A DNA stretch of 64,000 nucleotides from positions 3,348,001 to 3,412,000 of the forward strand of contig NZ_AP025281.1 in assembly GCF_024347195.1 (NCBI RefSeq), in the 5' to 3' direction. The translations under genes and the position numbers were made by a program. Under the pieces are notes generated by a model, which saw nothing but the letters and a program-made list of their open reading frames with translations, was not told the origin of the DNA and searched no databases. Within the stretch, counting starts at the first letter, position 1; every line of letters begins with the position of its first letter. Source of the DNA: Aliamphritea hakodatensis (GTDB taxonomy: Bacteria; Pseudomonadota; Gammaproteobacteria; Pseudomonadales; Balneatricaceae). Of this stretch, positions 1 through 8,147 are shown piece after piece.

Positions 1-449
1 GGGCGGAAATGGGCTTTATTATCGTCGGGCAGGACAGCGACGGCACCCACACCCCGCAGGATTTAGGCATGCAGTGGATCGTCGCCAGCGACAAAGCCGA
101 CTTTGTCGGTAAGCGCGGGCTGCAACGTAGTGTGTTCAGCCAGAAAGACCGCAAGCAACTTGTCGGCCTTATCCCAACGGATAGCAGTAAAACCCTGCCA
201 GAAGGCGCTCAGGTGGTGTTACCCGGCGCAGTTCAGGGTAAAGACAAAGGCATCGGCCATGTCACCTCTGCCTACTTCAGCCCGGCACTGCACTCCGGCT
301 TTGCCATGGCCATGGTGGCCGGTGGCAGACAACGTAAAGGCGAAACACTGGAAGTGATGTTACTCAACGGCGAGCGCATTCCGGTAACTGTTACCGGCAC
401 CCGTTTTCTGGAAACACTGCAACAGACTGAACAACAGGAGGCCTCATGA
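1..449 (+). CDS. soxA: Sarcosine oxidase alpha subunit, C-terminal fragment (5' end outside window)
   Basis: The reading frame is open from the window edge, so this is the last ~149 residues of a protein normally near 1000 aa. It reads as the C-terminal GcvT-like (aminomethyltransferase) domain: FIIVGQDSDGT followed by a DLGM-W-V-KADFVGKRGL segment is typical of SoxA. In the heterotetrameric enzyme this subunit binds folate and FAD/NAD, and demethylation of sarcosine yields glycine, H2O2 and 5,10-methylene-tetrahydrofolate. The stop overlaps the soxG start (ATGA), indicating translational coupling. The ATG at 9 is internal and not a real start. Family assignment is strong; the N-terminal part cannot be judged. 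Confidence 0.9.
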   Translation, partial: AEMGFIIVGQDSDGTHTPQDLGMQWIVASDKADFVGKRGLQRSVFSQKDRKQLVGLIPTDSSKTLPEGAQVVLPGAVQGKDKGIGHVTSAYFSPALHSGFAMAMVAGGRQRKGETLEVMLLNGERIPVTVTGTRFLETLQQTEQQEAS

Positions 450-982
450 ACGCCGTCGATCATACCCTGCCCCGGGCCTGCTTCCCCCTGCAGGATAAAG
501 CCCCGTTACACTGCCAGTCGGTCAGCCTGCAGCCACTGCCTCACTGTGGAAAACTGATTCTGCGGGGGAATTTCTCTGCACTTGCAGATCAGCCCGCCCC
601 CCGCGGTTTTATCAGCGGCCCGCAAAGCAGCCAGCTCTACTGGCTCGGTCCGGACGAGCTACTGGTCACTGCAGATGAAGACAATCTGCCAGCGCTGCAA
701 CAGCAGTTTGCGGATTATATTCAGACCGACGTAAGCGATTACTATCAGCAGCTCTGGCTGGCCGATGCCTCTGATCAGCATTCACCGGCACTGAGGCATA
801 TACTCAGCCAGCTGTTTCATCTGGATTTTGATCAGTTTATGCCGGGGGATTGTCAGCAAACCCAGTGCGGGCAGGCCGGCGTGCTGATCGCCCGGCAGGA
901 GGATGGATATCTGATCCAGTACCGGATCAGTTATGCGGAGTATTTATGGGAATATTTTGAACGACTAATGCAGGCTACATAG
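446..982 (+). CDS. soxG: Sarcosine oxidase gamma subunit
   Basis: 178-aa protein directly coupled to soxA by an ATGA overlap, with GGAGG about 7 nt before the ATG. Small soluble protein of the SoxG/GcvT-like fold, the weakly conserved fourth subunit of heterotetrameric sarcosine oxidase. The central stretch FISGPQSSQLYWLGPDELL matches the usual SoxG pattern of arginine/leucine-rich strands ending in LGPDE-LL. It is needed for assembly of the complex rather than catalysis. As the last gene of a soxBDAG-type operon it is followed by a long hairpin and a convergent gene, so the operon probably ends here. Assignment rests on context plus this motif. Confidence 0.85.
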   Translation: MNAVDHTLPRACFPLQDKAPLHCQSVSLQPLPHCGKLILRGNFSALADQPAPRGFISGPQSSQLYWLGPDELLVTADEDNLPALQQQFADYIQTDVSDYYQQLWLADASDQHSPALRHILSQLFHLDFDQFMPGDCQQTQCGQAGVLIARQEDGYLIQYRISYAEYLWEYFERLMQAT

Positions 983-1057
983 CCTGCATTCATTGTTTTA
1001 TTGTGCGTTGAGTCGGGGTTTTGGTGCGCTGATTTATTGACGTGTTGGCGGACAGTC

Positions 1058-1121
1058 TGATGATCTGTTTCGACTTCGTCGTTTCAAGGCCTTGACTCGA
1101 CGAAGTCGAACAAGATCATCA
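1058..1121. repeat. Long inverted repeat between convergent genes (possible bidirectional terminator)
   Basis: Two ~24-nt arms, 1058-1081 and 1098-1121, are near-perfect reverse complements (core CGACTTCGTCG / CGACGAAGTCG). The 16-nt loop itself contains the palindrome CAAGGCCTTG, so the hairpin can extend almost fully. It lies between the 3' ends of soxG and the YqaA-like gene. There is no clear T-tract, so it may be an extragenic palindrome rather than an intrinsic terminator. Confidence 0.6.
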
Positions 1122-1174
1122 CAACTCAAAACACTGCACATGAATCAGAGACACACCCAAAGCAAAAACCTAAC

Positions 1175-1597
1175 CTACGACACTACCCAGAAAACCACCC
1201 AGTAGCGGGCCAGCTTGCCCAGAAAGATAAGCACAACAGATAACAGCACCGGCAGTTTCAGCCAGCCGGCCAGCAGGCACAGCGGATCACCTATCACCGG
1301 CACCCACGACAGCAACAGGCTCCAGGCTCCGTATCGCTGCACGTACTTCATGGCCCGCTGGTATTTTTTACTGTCGGCTTTGAACGGGTTAACGATCCAC
1401 CAGCCAAGCGCGAAGGTCACGCTGCCGCCCAGGCCATTGCCCAGGGTTGCCACCAGTAACAGCAACCACACCGGGTAGGTGGCGGTATTCACCAGATAAC
1501 CCAGCACCACTTCCGAGCCGCCGGGTAATAAAGTTGAGGAGATAAAACTGCTGGCAAACAGCCCCCACAGATCGAGGCTGTCGATCAAGGAGGTCAC
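1175..1597 (-). CDS. yqaA: YqaA-type inner-membrane protein (DedA/VTT-like)
   Basis: 140-aa polytopic membrane protein. Three or four hydrophobic segments are visible (about residues 10-30, 40-65, 93-110 and 115-138). The N-terminal region SSTLLPGGSEVVLGYL and the later WVPVIGDPLCLLAGWL with glycine/proline-rich re-entrant character fit the YqaA branch of the SNARE-associated/VTT (DedA) family. It starts with GTG, which overlaps the recQ stop as GTGA, so it is translationally coupled to recQ in one minus-strand operon. Members are thought to move lipids or support envelope homeostasis, but the YqaA role is not established. Length fits the family (~140-160 aa). Confidence 0.8.
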   Translation of the reverse strand: MTSLIDSLDLWGLFASSFISSTLLPGGSEVVLGYLVNTATYPVWLLLLVATLGNGLGGSVTFALGWWIVNPFKADSKKYQRAMKYVQRYGAWSLLLSWVPVIGDPLCLLAGWLKLPVLLSVVLIFLGKLARYWVVFWVVS

Positions 1598-3729
1598 GCC
1601 GTTGCCGCCTGCATGGAGGCCCGCACACAGCGCAGCACGTGGTATTCATACGCGCCGCCCAGTGCATCGAACACCGGCTTCAGAGCTACGCCACTGGAGG
1701 CTTCATGCTCCAGAATGGTCTGCTGAATATTGGTCAGTTCCGCGCTGGTGATTTCCACCACAGACTGCAGGTCCAGCAAGCCTTTGGAAATGCCCTGCGC
1801 CAGATGATGATAAATCACCTTGGCAGACAAATGCTGCTGCCGGGCCACCTGCTCAACAGTCATCCCCGCCTGATACAGCGTCACGGATTCCTGCGCCTGA
1901 AGGTCACCGTCGGCATGCGCCTGCTGGCTGCTGGCGTGGTCGTGAATCACCGCCAGAAAATCATCACCGTAAAGGGCCAGCTTTTTATCGCCGATACCGC
2001 TGAGGCGGCCCATTTGCTGATGGGTCTGGGGGCGGTACATCACCATTTCCATCAGCGTGGCATCATGGAAAATTACATAGGGTGGCACATCCTGTTCTTT
2101 AGATAACTGCATGCGCAGCTCGCGCAGTGCAGTCCACAGGCTGTGATCTTCAGCTTCCAGCTGGTGTTGCGGATCTTTACGTTTGCTCAGGCTTTCGTGC
2201 TTGCGCTTATCCTGACGTAACTGAATCTGTTCTTCGCCGCGCAGCAATCCACGGCAGGCCTCGGTCAGGTGCAAGACCCCGTGGCTGTCTGCCAGTACGC
2301 CGAGATATCCCCGCGCTACCAACTGCCGGAATACCGAGCGCCACTGCTGTACGTTCAGTTCTTTACCGATACCAAAGGTCGATAACCCCTGATGATTACT
2401 GCTCTGAATCCGGTCGTTCAGTTTGCCCAGCAAGACATCAATCACATAGCCCACGCCGTAACGCTGGCCGGTGCGATAAACAGTCGACAGCGCCTTTCGG
2501 GCCGCTTCGGTGCCATCCCATACCGGCACCGGCTCCAAACACGTATCACAGTTACCGCATTCATCTTTGGCATCATCATCAAAATACTGCAACAGGGCCT
2601 GCCGCCGGCAGGTGGTGATTTCACACAACCCAAGCATCGACTCCAGCTTCTGCCGCTCAATGCTTTTATGCATCTCGCTGCCCTGAGAGCTTTCCAGCAT
2701 CTGCCGCAGGAAAATCACGTCCTGCAGGCCGTATACCATCCAGGCATCGGCGGCTAAGCCGTCACGCCCGGCGCGGCCGGTTTCCTGATAATAGGCTTCA
2801 ATGCTCTTAGGTAAATCCAGATGGGCCACAAAGCGGACGTTAGGCTTATCAATGCCCATGCCGAAGGCAACCGTGGCCACCATGATGATGTTTTCTTCAG
2901 TGAGAAAACGGTGCTGGCGCTGGCTGCGCACATCCGAAGCCAGCCCCGCATGATACGCCAGTGCGTTGTATCCCTGCTCCCGCAGCCACTCGGCGGTATC
3001 GTCCACCTTCTTGCGGGACAGGCAATACACAATGCCGGAGCTTTTACTGTGCTCGGCTTTAATGAATTTCAGCAGCTGATTCTTGGCCTGTTGCTTCTGG
3101 CCAATGCGGTAACGGATATTCGGCCGGTCGAAGCCCTGCACAAAGGTTCTGGCGTTCATCAGCCCCAGTCGCTCGACAATCTCCTGCCGGGTACGGGTAT
3201 CCGCGGTAGCGGTCAGTGCAATACGGGGAACCGCAGGAAACATTTCCTGCAAACGGCCCAGCTGCAAATATTCCGGCCGGAAGTCATGCCCCCACTGAGA
3301 CACACAGTGCGCTTCATCAATGGCGAACAGGGCTAACTGGCATTCCTGCAACAACTGCAGGGTACGGGGCTGTAATAACCGTTCCGGGGCAATATAAAGA
3401 AGATCAAGGTTACCGATACGTAAATTATGCTCGGTTTCCTGGATCAGGGAGAAATCCAGCGACGAGTTCAGGCAGCCGGCCCGCAGCCCGAGCTGCGACA
3501 ATGCCTGCACCTGATCCTGCATCAGTGCGATCAGCGGTGACACCACAATCGCCACCCCCGGCCGGATCAGCCCCGGCAACTGATAACACAGGGATTTACC
3601 GCCGCCGGTGGGCATAACAACCAGCACATCCTGACCATTCAGAACGGTCTCAATCACTTCATCCTGGGGCGGGCGAAACTGATCGTATCCGAAAACGTGC
3701 TTTAAAATATGCTGGGCTTGCTCAATCAT
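1594..3729 (-). CDS. recQ: ATP-dependent DNA helicase RecQ
   Basis: 711-aa 3'-5' DNA helicase of the RecF pathway. Motifs visible in order: Q-motif region YDQFRPPQDEVI (~15-26), Walker A PTGGGKS (~40-46), DEAH box FAIDEAHC (~135-142), SAT-type motif ALTATAD (~170), motif VI AYYQETGRAGRDG (~315-327), the RQC zinc site with cysteines in CxxC pairs (ECGNCDTC, ~390), an HRDC domain (~515-590), and a C-terminal helix-turn-helix extension (~620-711, HTH_40 type). The extension makes it about 100 aa longer than the E. coli enzyme. The gene is followed without gap by the YqaA-like gene and diverges from the YecA-like gene, sharing the 3730-3856 promoter region. Confidence 0.95.
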   Translation of the reverse strand: MIEQAQHILKHVFGYDQFRPPQDEVIETVLNGQDVLVVMPTGGGKSLCYQLPGLIRPGVAIVVSPLIALMQDQVQALSQLGLRAGCLNSSLDFSLIQETEHNLRIGNLDLLYIAPERLLQPRTLQLLQECQLALFAIDEAHCVSQWGHDFRPEYLQLGRLQEMFPAVPRIALTATADTRTRQEIVERLGLMNARTFVQGFDRPNIRYRIGQKQQAKNQLLKFIKAEHSKSSGIVYCLSRKKVDDTAEWLREQGYNALAYHAGLASDVRSQRQHRFLTEENIIMVATVAFGMGIDKPNVRFVAHLDLPKSIEAYYQETGRAGRDGLAADAWMVYGLQDVIFLRQMLESSQGSEMHKSIERQKLESMLGLCEITTCRRQALLQYFDDDAKDECGNCDTCLEPVPVWDGTEAARKALSTVYRTGQRYGVGYVIDVLLGKLNDRIQSSNHQGLSTFGIGKELNVQQWRSVFRQLVARGYLGVLADSHGVLHLTEACRGLLRGEEQIQLRQDKRKHESLSKRKDPQHQLEAEDHSLWTALRELRMQLSKEQDVPPYVIFHDATLMEMVMYRPQTHQQMGRLSGIGDKKLALYGDDFLAVIHDHASSQQAHADGDLQAQESVTLYQAGMTVEQVARQQHLSAKVIYHHLAQGISKGLLDLQSVVEITSAELTNIQQTILEHEASSGVALKPVFDALGGAYEYHVLRCVRASMQAATA

Positions 3730-3856
3730 GGCGGGGATTATCCTTAATCCAGATCAGGGTGTCACCCGATAATCCAACTAAGTGCGATAAAGACTACGCA
3801 TTTGTCATCAATCACTGGTAAAATCGCGGCTTCACGAAACTTAGCGGATATTCACT

Positions 3857-4447
3857 ATGCAAAACCCTCTTCTGACGGCCCCTCTGAATGACAATGAACT
3901 CGATGAATTAGAGGCATTTCTGTTCAGTGATGCGGTGTCTGAAGATGCCCTGGACCTGATCGGCACCCACGGTTACTTCTGCGCACTGAATATCAGCCCC
4001 GCTGAGATCTCTGAAAAACAGCGTCTGCAGGAAGTATTTGACGGTAAGCCTGAATATTCTTCTGAAGAACAGAAGCAGCGTATTACTCACCTGCTGAACC
4101 GCCTGTTCAGCAACATCGGCAGCGACCTGTATAACGATCAGGACATGCAGATGCCATGCGACCTGACCCTGCACGACACCGAAGACGACGTTGCCGAACT
4201 GACCTTATGGGCTCAAGCCTTCATGGAAGGCGTATTCCTGAAGGAAGACGAATGGTTCAACCACCAGGCGGAAGAAGAAGTGGCCGAACTGATGCTGCCA
4301 ATCATGATCGCCTCTGACCTGTTCGAAGAACCTGAATTCAACACCATGCGTGACGACCAGCGTCTGTGCGACGAAATGTGCCGCAGCATTCCGGACCTGC
4401 TGGTAGACCTCTACCTGCTGTTCCACGCGCCGAAAGACAAGCGTTAA
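3857..4447 (+). CDS. YecA/UPF0149-family protein
   Basis: 196-aa acidic, soluble, all-helical protein. The opening LNDNELDELEAFLFSD followed by DLIGTHGYFCALNISP is the signature start of the UPF0149 (YecA/YgfB) family. A central W-Q-F-EGVFL segment (AQAFMEGVFL) is also characteristic. It lacks the C-terminal cysteine-rich SEC-C zinc motif found in YecA proper. The E. coli YecA relative associates with ribosomes and SecA, but function in this subfamily is unsettled. It stands alone, divergent from recQ, and is followed by a strong terminator at 4467-4495. Confidence 0.8.
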   Translation: MQNPLLTAPLNDNELDELEAFLFSDAVSEDALDLIGTHGYFCALNISPAEISEKQRLQEVFDGKPEYSSEEQKQRITHLLNRLFSNIGSDLYNDQDMQMPCDLTLHDTEDDVAELTLWAQAFMEGVFLKEDEWFNHQAEEEVAELMLPIMIASDLFEEPEFNTMRDDQRLCDEMCRSIPDLLVDLYLLFHAPKDKR

Positions 4448-4466
4448 GCTGCCGTTTCGAAATATT

Positions 4467-4495
4467 AAAAAAGCCTGCTGATAGCAGGCTTTTTT
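4467..4495 (+). terminator. Intrinsic terminator after the YecA-like gene
   Basis: Perfect 9-bp stem AAGCCTGCT / AGCAGGCTT with a 3-nt loop. It is flanked by A-tract and T-tract, so it can act in both directions. Confidence 0.9.
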
Positions 4496-4541
4496 GATTG
4501 TGTTGTTTGAGGCTGAGCCGGGTATAGATATTCAAAGGCGC

Positions 4542-4850
4542 TTAAGCCAGCACTTCCAGACCTTTATCAGCCACCAGATTAAGCAACTTTAATGACGGCC
4601 CGTTTGGTTTCTTAGCCCCCTGCTCCCACTTCTGAACAGTCGATTTACTGGTATTAAGATAAGCAGCAAACACCCCCTGGCTGACCTGCACACGGGTACG
4701 TATTTCTCTGATCTGAACTGCCGAATATTCTTTAACTGCCGGTAAGCACAAAGCATCAAACTCCCGTAAGGTCGTCGCGTTCATCACTCCGGCATTATGC
4801 AAGCCTTCAGCGCTTTCATAAACGGCATGCAGAATCGACTTCTCCATCAT
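4542..4850 (-). CDS. HTH-domain antitoxin-like regulator (HigA/NadS type), apparently without toxin
   Basis: About 102 aa from the ATG at 4850; GAGGTGA lies just upstream, and an ATG at 4847 is an equally placed alternative. The TTG at 4865 is too close to its upstream sequence to be preferred. The C-terminal half is a classical XRE helix-turn-helix: IREIRTRVQVSQGVFAAYLN then TSKSTVQKWEQGAKKP, as in HigA/NadS antitoxins of HigB/RelE-type modules. The N-terminal half (AVKEYSAVQI) matches the linker of that family. The toxin gene normally sits immediately upstream, but no RelE/HigB-like frame is present in 4851-5106. It may therefore be a solitary antitoxin or a stand-alone repressor. Confidence 0.8.
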   Translation of the reverse strand: MMEKSILHAVYESAEGLHNAGVMNATTLREFDALCLPAVKEYSAVQIREIRTRVQVSQGVFAAYLNTSKSTVQKWEQGAKKPNGPSLKLLNLVADKGLEVLA

Positions 4851-5106
4851 GTTCACCTCAATCAACGCAACATATATTCATGACGCTTGGTCATTTCTTT
4901 TTATCTGTTACAACAAAAATCAGAAACATCAAAAAAGACCTACTTCCTTGTTTGCCTAACACCGTTATGCGGATAAAGCGGCAACAGCACGCCGGTAAAT
5001 GGCAAGGGTATGCAAACAATTGCAGCCTCAAAGCTAAACCGGTAACCATTCAGGATAGCCCGTAACATTCACAATTAAGGGCTGGCCGGGTGAGAAATGC
5101 CCTTCC

Positions 5107-5793
5107 CTATCTGCCAGCGATTTTCTCAATCCGCAAAAGCTCTACCTTTTCGATCTGGGTGTCCATCTGCCAGCTGGCATCGCTGTATTGCATGGCAAAC
5201 TGTTGCTGATACCCATAGGTCACCCGTGAACCGTCGGCATCCGGGGCTGGCTGAATATTGCCCAGCAAGGCATCCCGCTGGCTGGCATTGCTAATGTTCT
5301 CCGAAGCAGTGAGTTTATCCAGCGCCAGAAAGCGTTGTTCAAACCCTGCATATTGTTCACTGTTTAAAATCGCTTCGACCTGCTCCTGAGCAGCTTTGTT
5401 TGGCAGGCCACCCACAATAAACTGAGGTTCTTTAATAGCATCCGGATCTTCCTCTTCCCCTTCCTCCGGCTCAGGTATTCCGTGCCTGATGGTCATACCC
5501 TCAGACGCTTCCACACCGTTTTCCTTGAGAATGGCACTCAGCCGGTTGCTTACATCGCTGTAGCCAGCAGGAATCGTGCTCGACACTTCTATCATGCTGC
5601 CTGTTGTGCTGGTTAGGTATTCATCCCAGGCTTCTGTCGGGCTTTTAGCGGTATAGAAAATTGTTGCCTCACCGGTATTTTTTAAAGCCTCTTCAGGAAG
5701 CTCTCCCTGAGGTATAAATTTGCTTTCATCAACGGGTGGCTGTGCAGCAGCACTCTGGCTGGCTGCGGCATTAAAATGGTTATTAATAATCAC
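5107..5793 (-). CDS. Hypothetical protein, 228 aa
   Basis: Starts at GTG with AAAGGGA about 10 nt upstream. No known family recognised. The protein is hydrophilic and acidic, with alanine/proline-rich N-terminus (NAAASQSAAAQPPVDE), an acidic linker (EPEEGEEEDPD, ~108-118) and no signal peptide or membrane helix. The N-terminal MIINNHFNAA resembles the short Asn-rich starts seen on several small marine gammaproteobacterial proteins of unknown role, but this is only an impression. It stands alone at the left edge of the AT-rich island. GC content and codon use look like the backbone rather than the island. Coding status is likely because of its length and normal codon use. Confidence 0.65.
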   Translation of the reverse strand: MIINNHFNAAASQSAAAQPPVDESKFIPQGELPEEALKNTGEATIFYTAKSPTEAWDEYLTSTTGSMIEVSSTIPAGYSDVSNRLSAILKENGVEASEGMTIRHGIPEPEEGEEEDPDAIKEPQFIVGGLPNKAAQEQVEAILNSEQYAGFEQRFLALDKLTASENISNASQRDALLGNIQPAPDADGSRVTYGYQQQFAMQYSDASWQMDTQIEKVELLRIEKIAGR

Positions 5794-6053
5794 GTAAACG
5801 AATCCCTTTGTTAGCCTGTTTCATCTTTTGCGACTGAATGTGATTTCAAAATGTTCAGACACATTCATCGCCATTGTGAACTGCATTGATTACACAGGTG
5901 AGTGAGAAGCAAGCGGTATGCCAATTAGGGAGACGACGGGGTTAGACAGGAGCAGGTCTTGAAAGTTACAGAGTCATGAGACCTGACCCCGTTATTCTGA
6001 CCGGAAACAGTTAATGGGGAACCCGTTATTCACGCTGACACAGCTCAACGCCT
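5794..6053. other. Intergenic region at the left edge of the accessory island
   Basis: About 350 bases separate the 228-aa hypothetical gene from the next start at 6147. The left half holds the GTG gene's own upstream region and no ORF worth calling. The right half holds short repeat copy A (5937-6028), followed by promoter box 1 at 6054. No RNA gene is recognised. Confidence 0.5.
5937..6028. repeat. Short interspersed repeat, copy A
   Basis: Contains CAGGTCTTG (5953-) facing GAGACCTGACCCCGTT (5979-), an imperfect inverted repeat. This is followed by TGACCGGAAACAG and TTAATGGGG. Both halves recur in copy D (11584-11797), and the GACCTGACCCC core recurs in copies B and C. It marks the left border of the AT-rich island. 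Confidence 0.65.
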
Positions 6054-6100
6054 CTTCAACTGATACCAAGATGATACTTTTTCTGTGAAATCAGTATGCT
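6054..6100 (+). promoter_or_regulatory. Shared promoter box 1, upstream of the 80-aa gene
   Basis: A 29-nt sequence (6054-6082) identical to 8148-8176 and 23/28 identical to 6494-6521. It contains a direct repeat of GATAC with an 11-bp period (GATAC at 6062 and 6073), about one helical turn, followed by a T-run. A -10-like TATGCT starts 13 bp after the box (6095-6100). The box would cover the -35 position (TGATAC, 17-bp spacer), as expected for an activator site or a repressor operator. Distance from box end to the start codon is 65 bp. Confidence 0.55.
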
Positions 6101-6146
6101 AGTCTGGCGATCTTAAAACTAAGCCCTCCCAATGAAAGGACTTCAT

Positions 6147-6389
6147 ATGACCGCAAGATATGCATTACGGACTTTAAAATCAGAGAACATTTCTATTTTA
6201 GGTGAATCATATAACGCTAAACTCACGTCAGATGAAACTGCCCAGATTTACGTAATTGTTCTGTCAAAAAACACTGGTCAAAGTGAACAAAAAATTGAAC
6301 TCAACAAAGCACAGTTTGAAGAGCTATCCGCAATGAAAAGAAGTGAATTCATCAGTACTGTAGAAATTTACGCGCATAAATCCCTCTAA
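6147..6389 (+). CDS. Small protein of unknown function, 80 aa
   Basis: Start chosen at ATG 6147, which has AAAGGA six nt upstream; the in-frame ATG at 6132 has no ribosome binding site. Nothing is recognised: the protein is soluble, predicted mixed strand/helix (AQIYVIVLSKNTG strand-like, then an amphipathic helix NKAQFEELSAMK), with no cysteines. It has its own copy of the shared promoter box and precedes the SEFIR-domain gene on the same strand by 191 bp. It could be a regulator, adaptor or immunity-like partner of the two following genes, but there is no direct evidence beyond co-regulation. Short but well supported as coding by the RBS and box position. Confidence 0.6.
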   Translation: MTARYALRTLKSENISILGESYNAKLTSDETAQIYVIVLSKNTGQSEQKIELNKAQFEELSAMKRSEFISTVEIYAHKSL

Positions 6390-6493
6390 CAGCCTACTTA
6401 TAGAGATTTTATCAGTGCAGAATATCATAATCCGAGCCCCTCTAAAGGGAAGTATTAAACACACATAAACCAGCTTAATATAGAGTATTATCG

Positions 6494-6539
6494 TTCAATT
6501 AATAACCAGATGATAGTTTTTAATAGTTCCGAATATATC
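6494..6539 (+). promoter_or_regulatory. Shared promoter box 3 (diverged), upstream of the SEFIR gene
   Basis: 6494-6521 matches box 1 at 23 of 28 positions without gaps, preserving the CCA-AGATGATA core and the T-run. A -10-like TATATC begins 13 bp after the box (6534-6539), exactly the spacing seen for box 1. The start codon is 60 bp from the end of the box. Confidence 0.5.
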
Positions 6540-6580
6540 AGCTTCTCAACATATATGATTATTTTAAAAAGGAGTTTCGA

Positions 6581-8020
6581 ATGGATTCACAGAAATTATT
6601 TATCTCATATAGCTGGTCTAATGCCGAGCATGAAGAATGGGTATTAAACTTAGCAACTGAACTGAGAGAATCAGGCGTCGATGTTATATTAGATAAGTGG
6701 GATCTGAAAGAAGGGCATGATGCTTATGCTTTTATGGAAAAAATGGTGACAGATGCTACCATATCAAAAGTTATTATTGTTTCCGATGAGGTATATGCTC
6801 GAAAATCAGATGCAAGACATGGTGGTGTAGGTACGGAATCACAAATAATTTCGAAAGAAATTTATGATAATCAAGAGCAAAATAAGTTTGTAGTCGTCGT
6901 AGCTGAACGCGATGAAGAAAACACCCCTTGTTTACCAGTATATTATAAATCTCGACTATACATAGACCTAAGCGACTCATCTAGCTATCCTGAAAATTTT
7001 GAAAAGCTCTTAAGATGGATATATAACAAGCCTGTTCACTTAAAGCCAGAGCTAGGTAGAAAACCAGCTTACCTAGATGAAGGAGAAACGATTTCACTAG
7101 GAACAACAGCTTTGTTCAAAAGGCTAATACATTCTATAAAAGAAGGTAAAGGAAACCCAACCGCAAATCTCGCTGAATACCTGAATGCATTTGTATCATC
7201 TCTTTCTAAATTTAAAATAGAATACAAAAATGAAGAAATCAAAGATGATATAATTACTAAAAACATTGAACTATTTTTACCGCATCGAAATGAATTAATT
7301 AGTGTTATTAAAGCTGTATCTCTATATGATCCATCTGAAAGAAATATATCTCTAATAAATAATTTCTTTGAGCAATCACTTAAATATTACTGCGCTATCG
7401 ATGATAGCCCAAGAACTAACTGGGACTTCGACAACTACAAGTTTATTATTCATGAATTATTTCTATACTATATAACAATCTTAATTAAAGACGAGAGATT
7501 TCAAGAAGTTAATTTTACTTTAAGTAAATATTTATACATACCGAAAAATTGGCACTACTCTCCAGATCATACCATTCAAGATTTCACAATTATAAGAGAA
7601 TATATAAAATCAATTTCATATAGAAACGAAAGGTTAGAGCTTAGAAAAATTTCCTTACGAGCAGACATGCTTAAACAACGTACTACTTCACCTGGAATTG
7701 ATTTCGAAGACTTGATGCAAACTGATTTTGTTTTATTTATCAGAGCTAAAGCAACTTATATAACAAACAACTCTAAATGGTGGCCTGAAACATTACTGTA
7801 TGCAGATTACCATTACAGAGCTTTCGAGATTTTTTCTAGGGCTGTTTCCACTGAATATTTTAATAAGATGAAAATTATTCTACAAATTAATTCGCCTACA
7901 GAGATCAGTGAATTTATAAATAGCTCCAGAGAAAATCGAAACTTCCTGCCCTCGTGGGAAGGGCAATCTATCGATGTTGCAAGACTATCAGCATTAGAAC
8001 GATTATCCACACTAAGATAA
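6581..8020 (+). CDS. SEFIR/TIR-like domain protein, putative defence effector
   Basis: 479 aa; start at ATG 6581 with AAGGAG seven nt upstream. Residues ~4-150 form a SEFIR (TIR-related) domain: KLFISYSWSNAEHEEWV (strand A, box 1), then VDVILDKWDLKEGHDAY and later GGVGTESQIISKEIY, all typical for bacterial SEFIR proteins. Residues ~160-479 are AT-rich, lysine/asparagine-rich and predicted helical, with no recognised domain; this part may sense or oligomerise. TIR/SEFIR proteins in bacteria commonly act in anti-phage defence, often through NAD+ hydrolysis. That role is inferred here, and a catalytic glutamate cannot be assigned by eye. It has its own promoter box, shared with its two neighbours. 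Low GC suggests transfer. Confidence 0.8.
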   Translation: MDSQKLFISYSWSNAEHEEWVLNLATELRESGVDVILDKWDLKEGHDAYAFMEKMVTDATISKVIIVSDEVYARKSDARHGGVGTESQIISKEIYDNQEQNKFVVVVAERDEENTPCLPVYYKSRLYIDLSDSSSYPENFEKLLRWIYNKPVHLKPELGRKPAYLDEGETISLGTTALFKRLIHSIKEGKGNPTANLAEYLNAFVSSLSKFKIEYKNEEIKDDIITKNIELFLPHRNELISVIKAVSLYDPSERNISLINNFFEQSLKYYCAIDDSPRTNWDFDNYKFIIHELFLYYITILIKDERFQEVNFTLSKYLYIPKNWHYSPDHTIQDFTIIREYIKSISYRNERLELRKISLRADMLKQRTTSPGIDFEDLMQTDFVLFIRAKATYITNNSKWWPETLLYADYHYRAFEIFSRAVSTEYFNKMKIILQINSPTEISEFINSSRENRNFLPSWEGQSIDVARLSALERLSTLR

Positions 8021-8028
8021 TGAAAATA

Positions 8029-8060
8029 CTTCCCCCCAAGCATACCTGCTCGGGGGAAAT
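8029..8060 (+). terminator. Hairpin after the SEFIR gene
   Basis: TTCCCCC and GGGGGAA arms enclose a second small stem (AGCA/TGCT). It begins about 10 nt after the stop codon. The following sequence is only moderately T-rich, so termination strength is uncertain. Confidence 0.45.
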
Positions 8061-8147
8061 TCATTTATAAAAAACTTGTTGCCTTGCAACCTCATCCCCA
8101 AAAAATAGAACAAACAAAGCGCATCTCCCTGACACCATACATGCCCC

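Noticed and set aside
4880..5065. 61-aa ORF as the missing toxin of the HigA-like antitoxin
   Set aside because: Opposite strand, no RelE/HigB features and no RBS.
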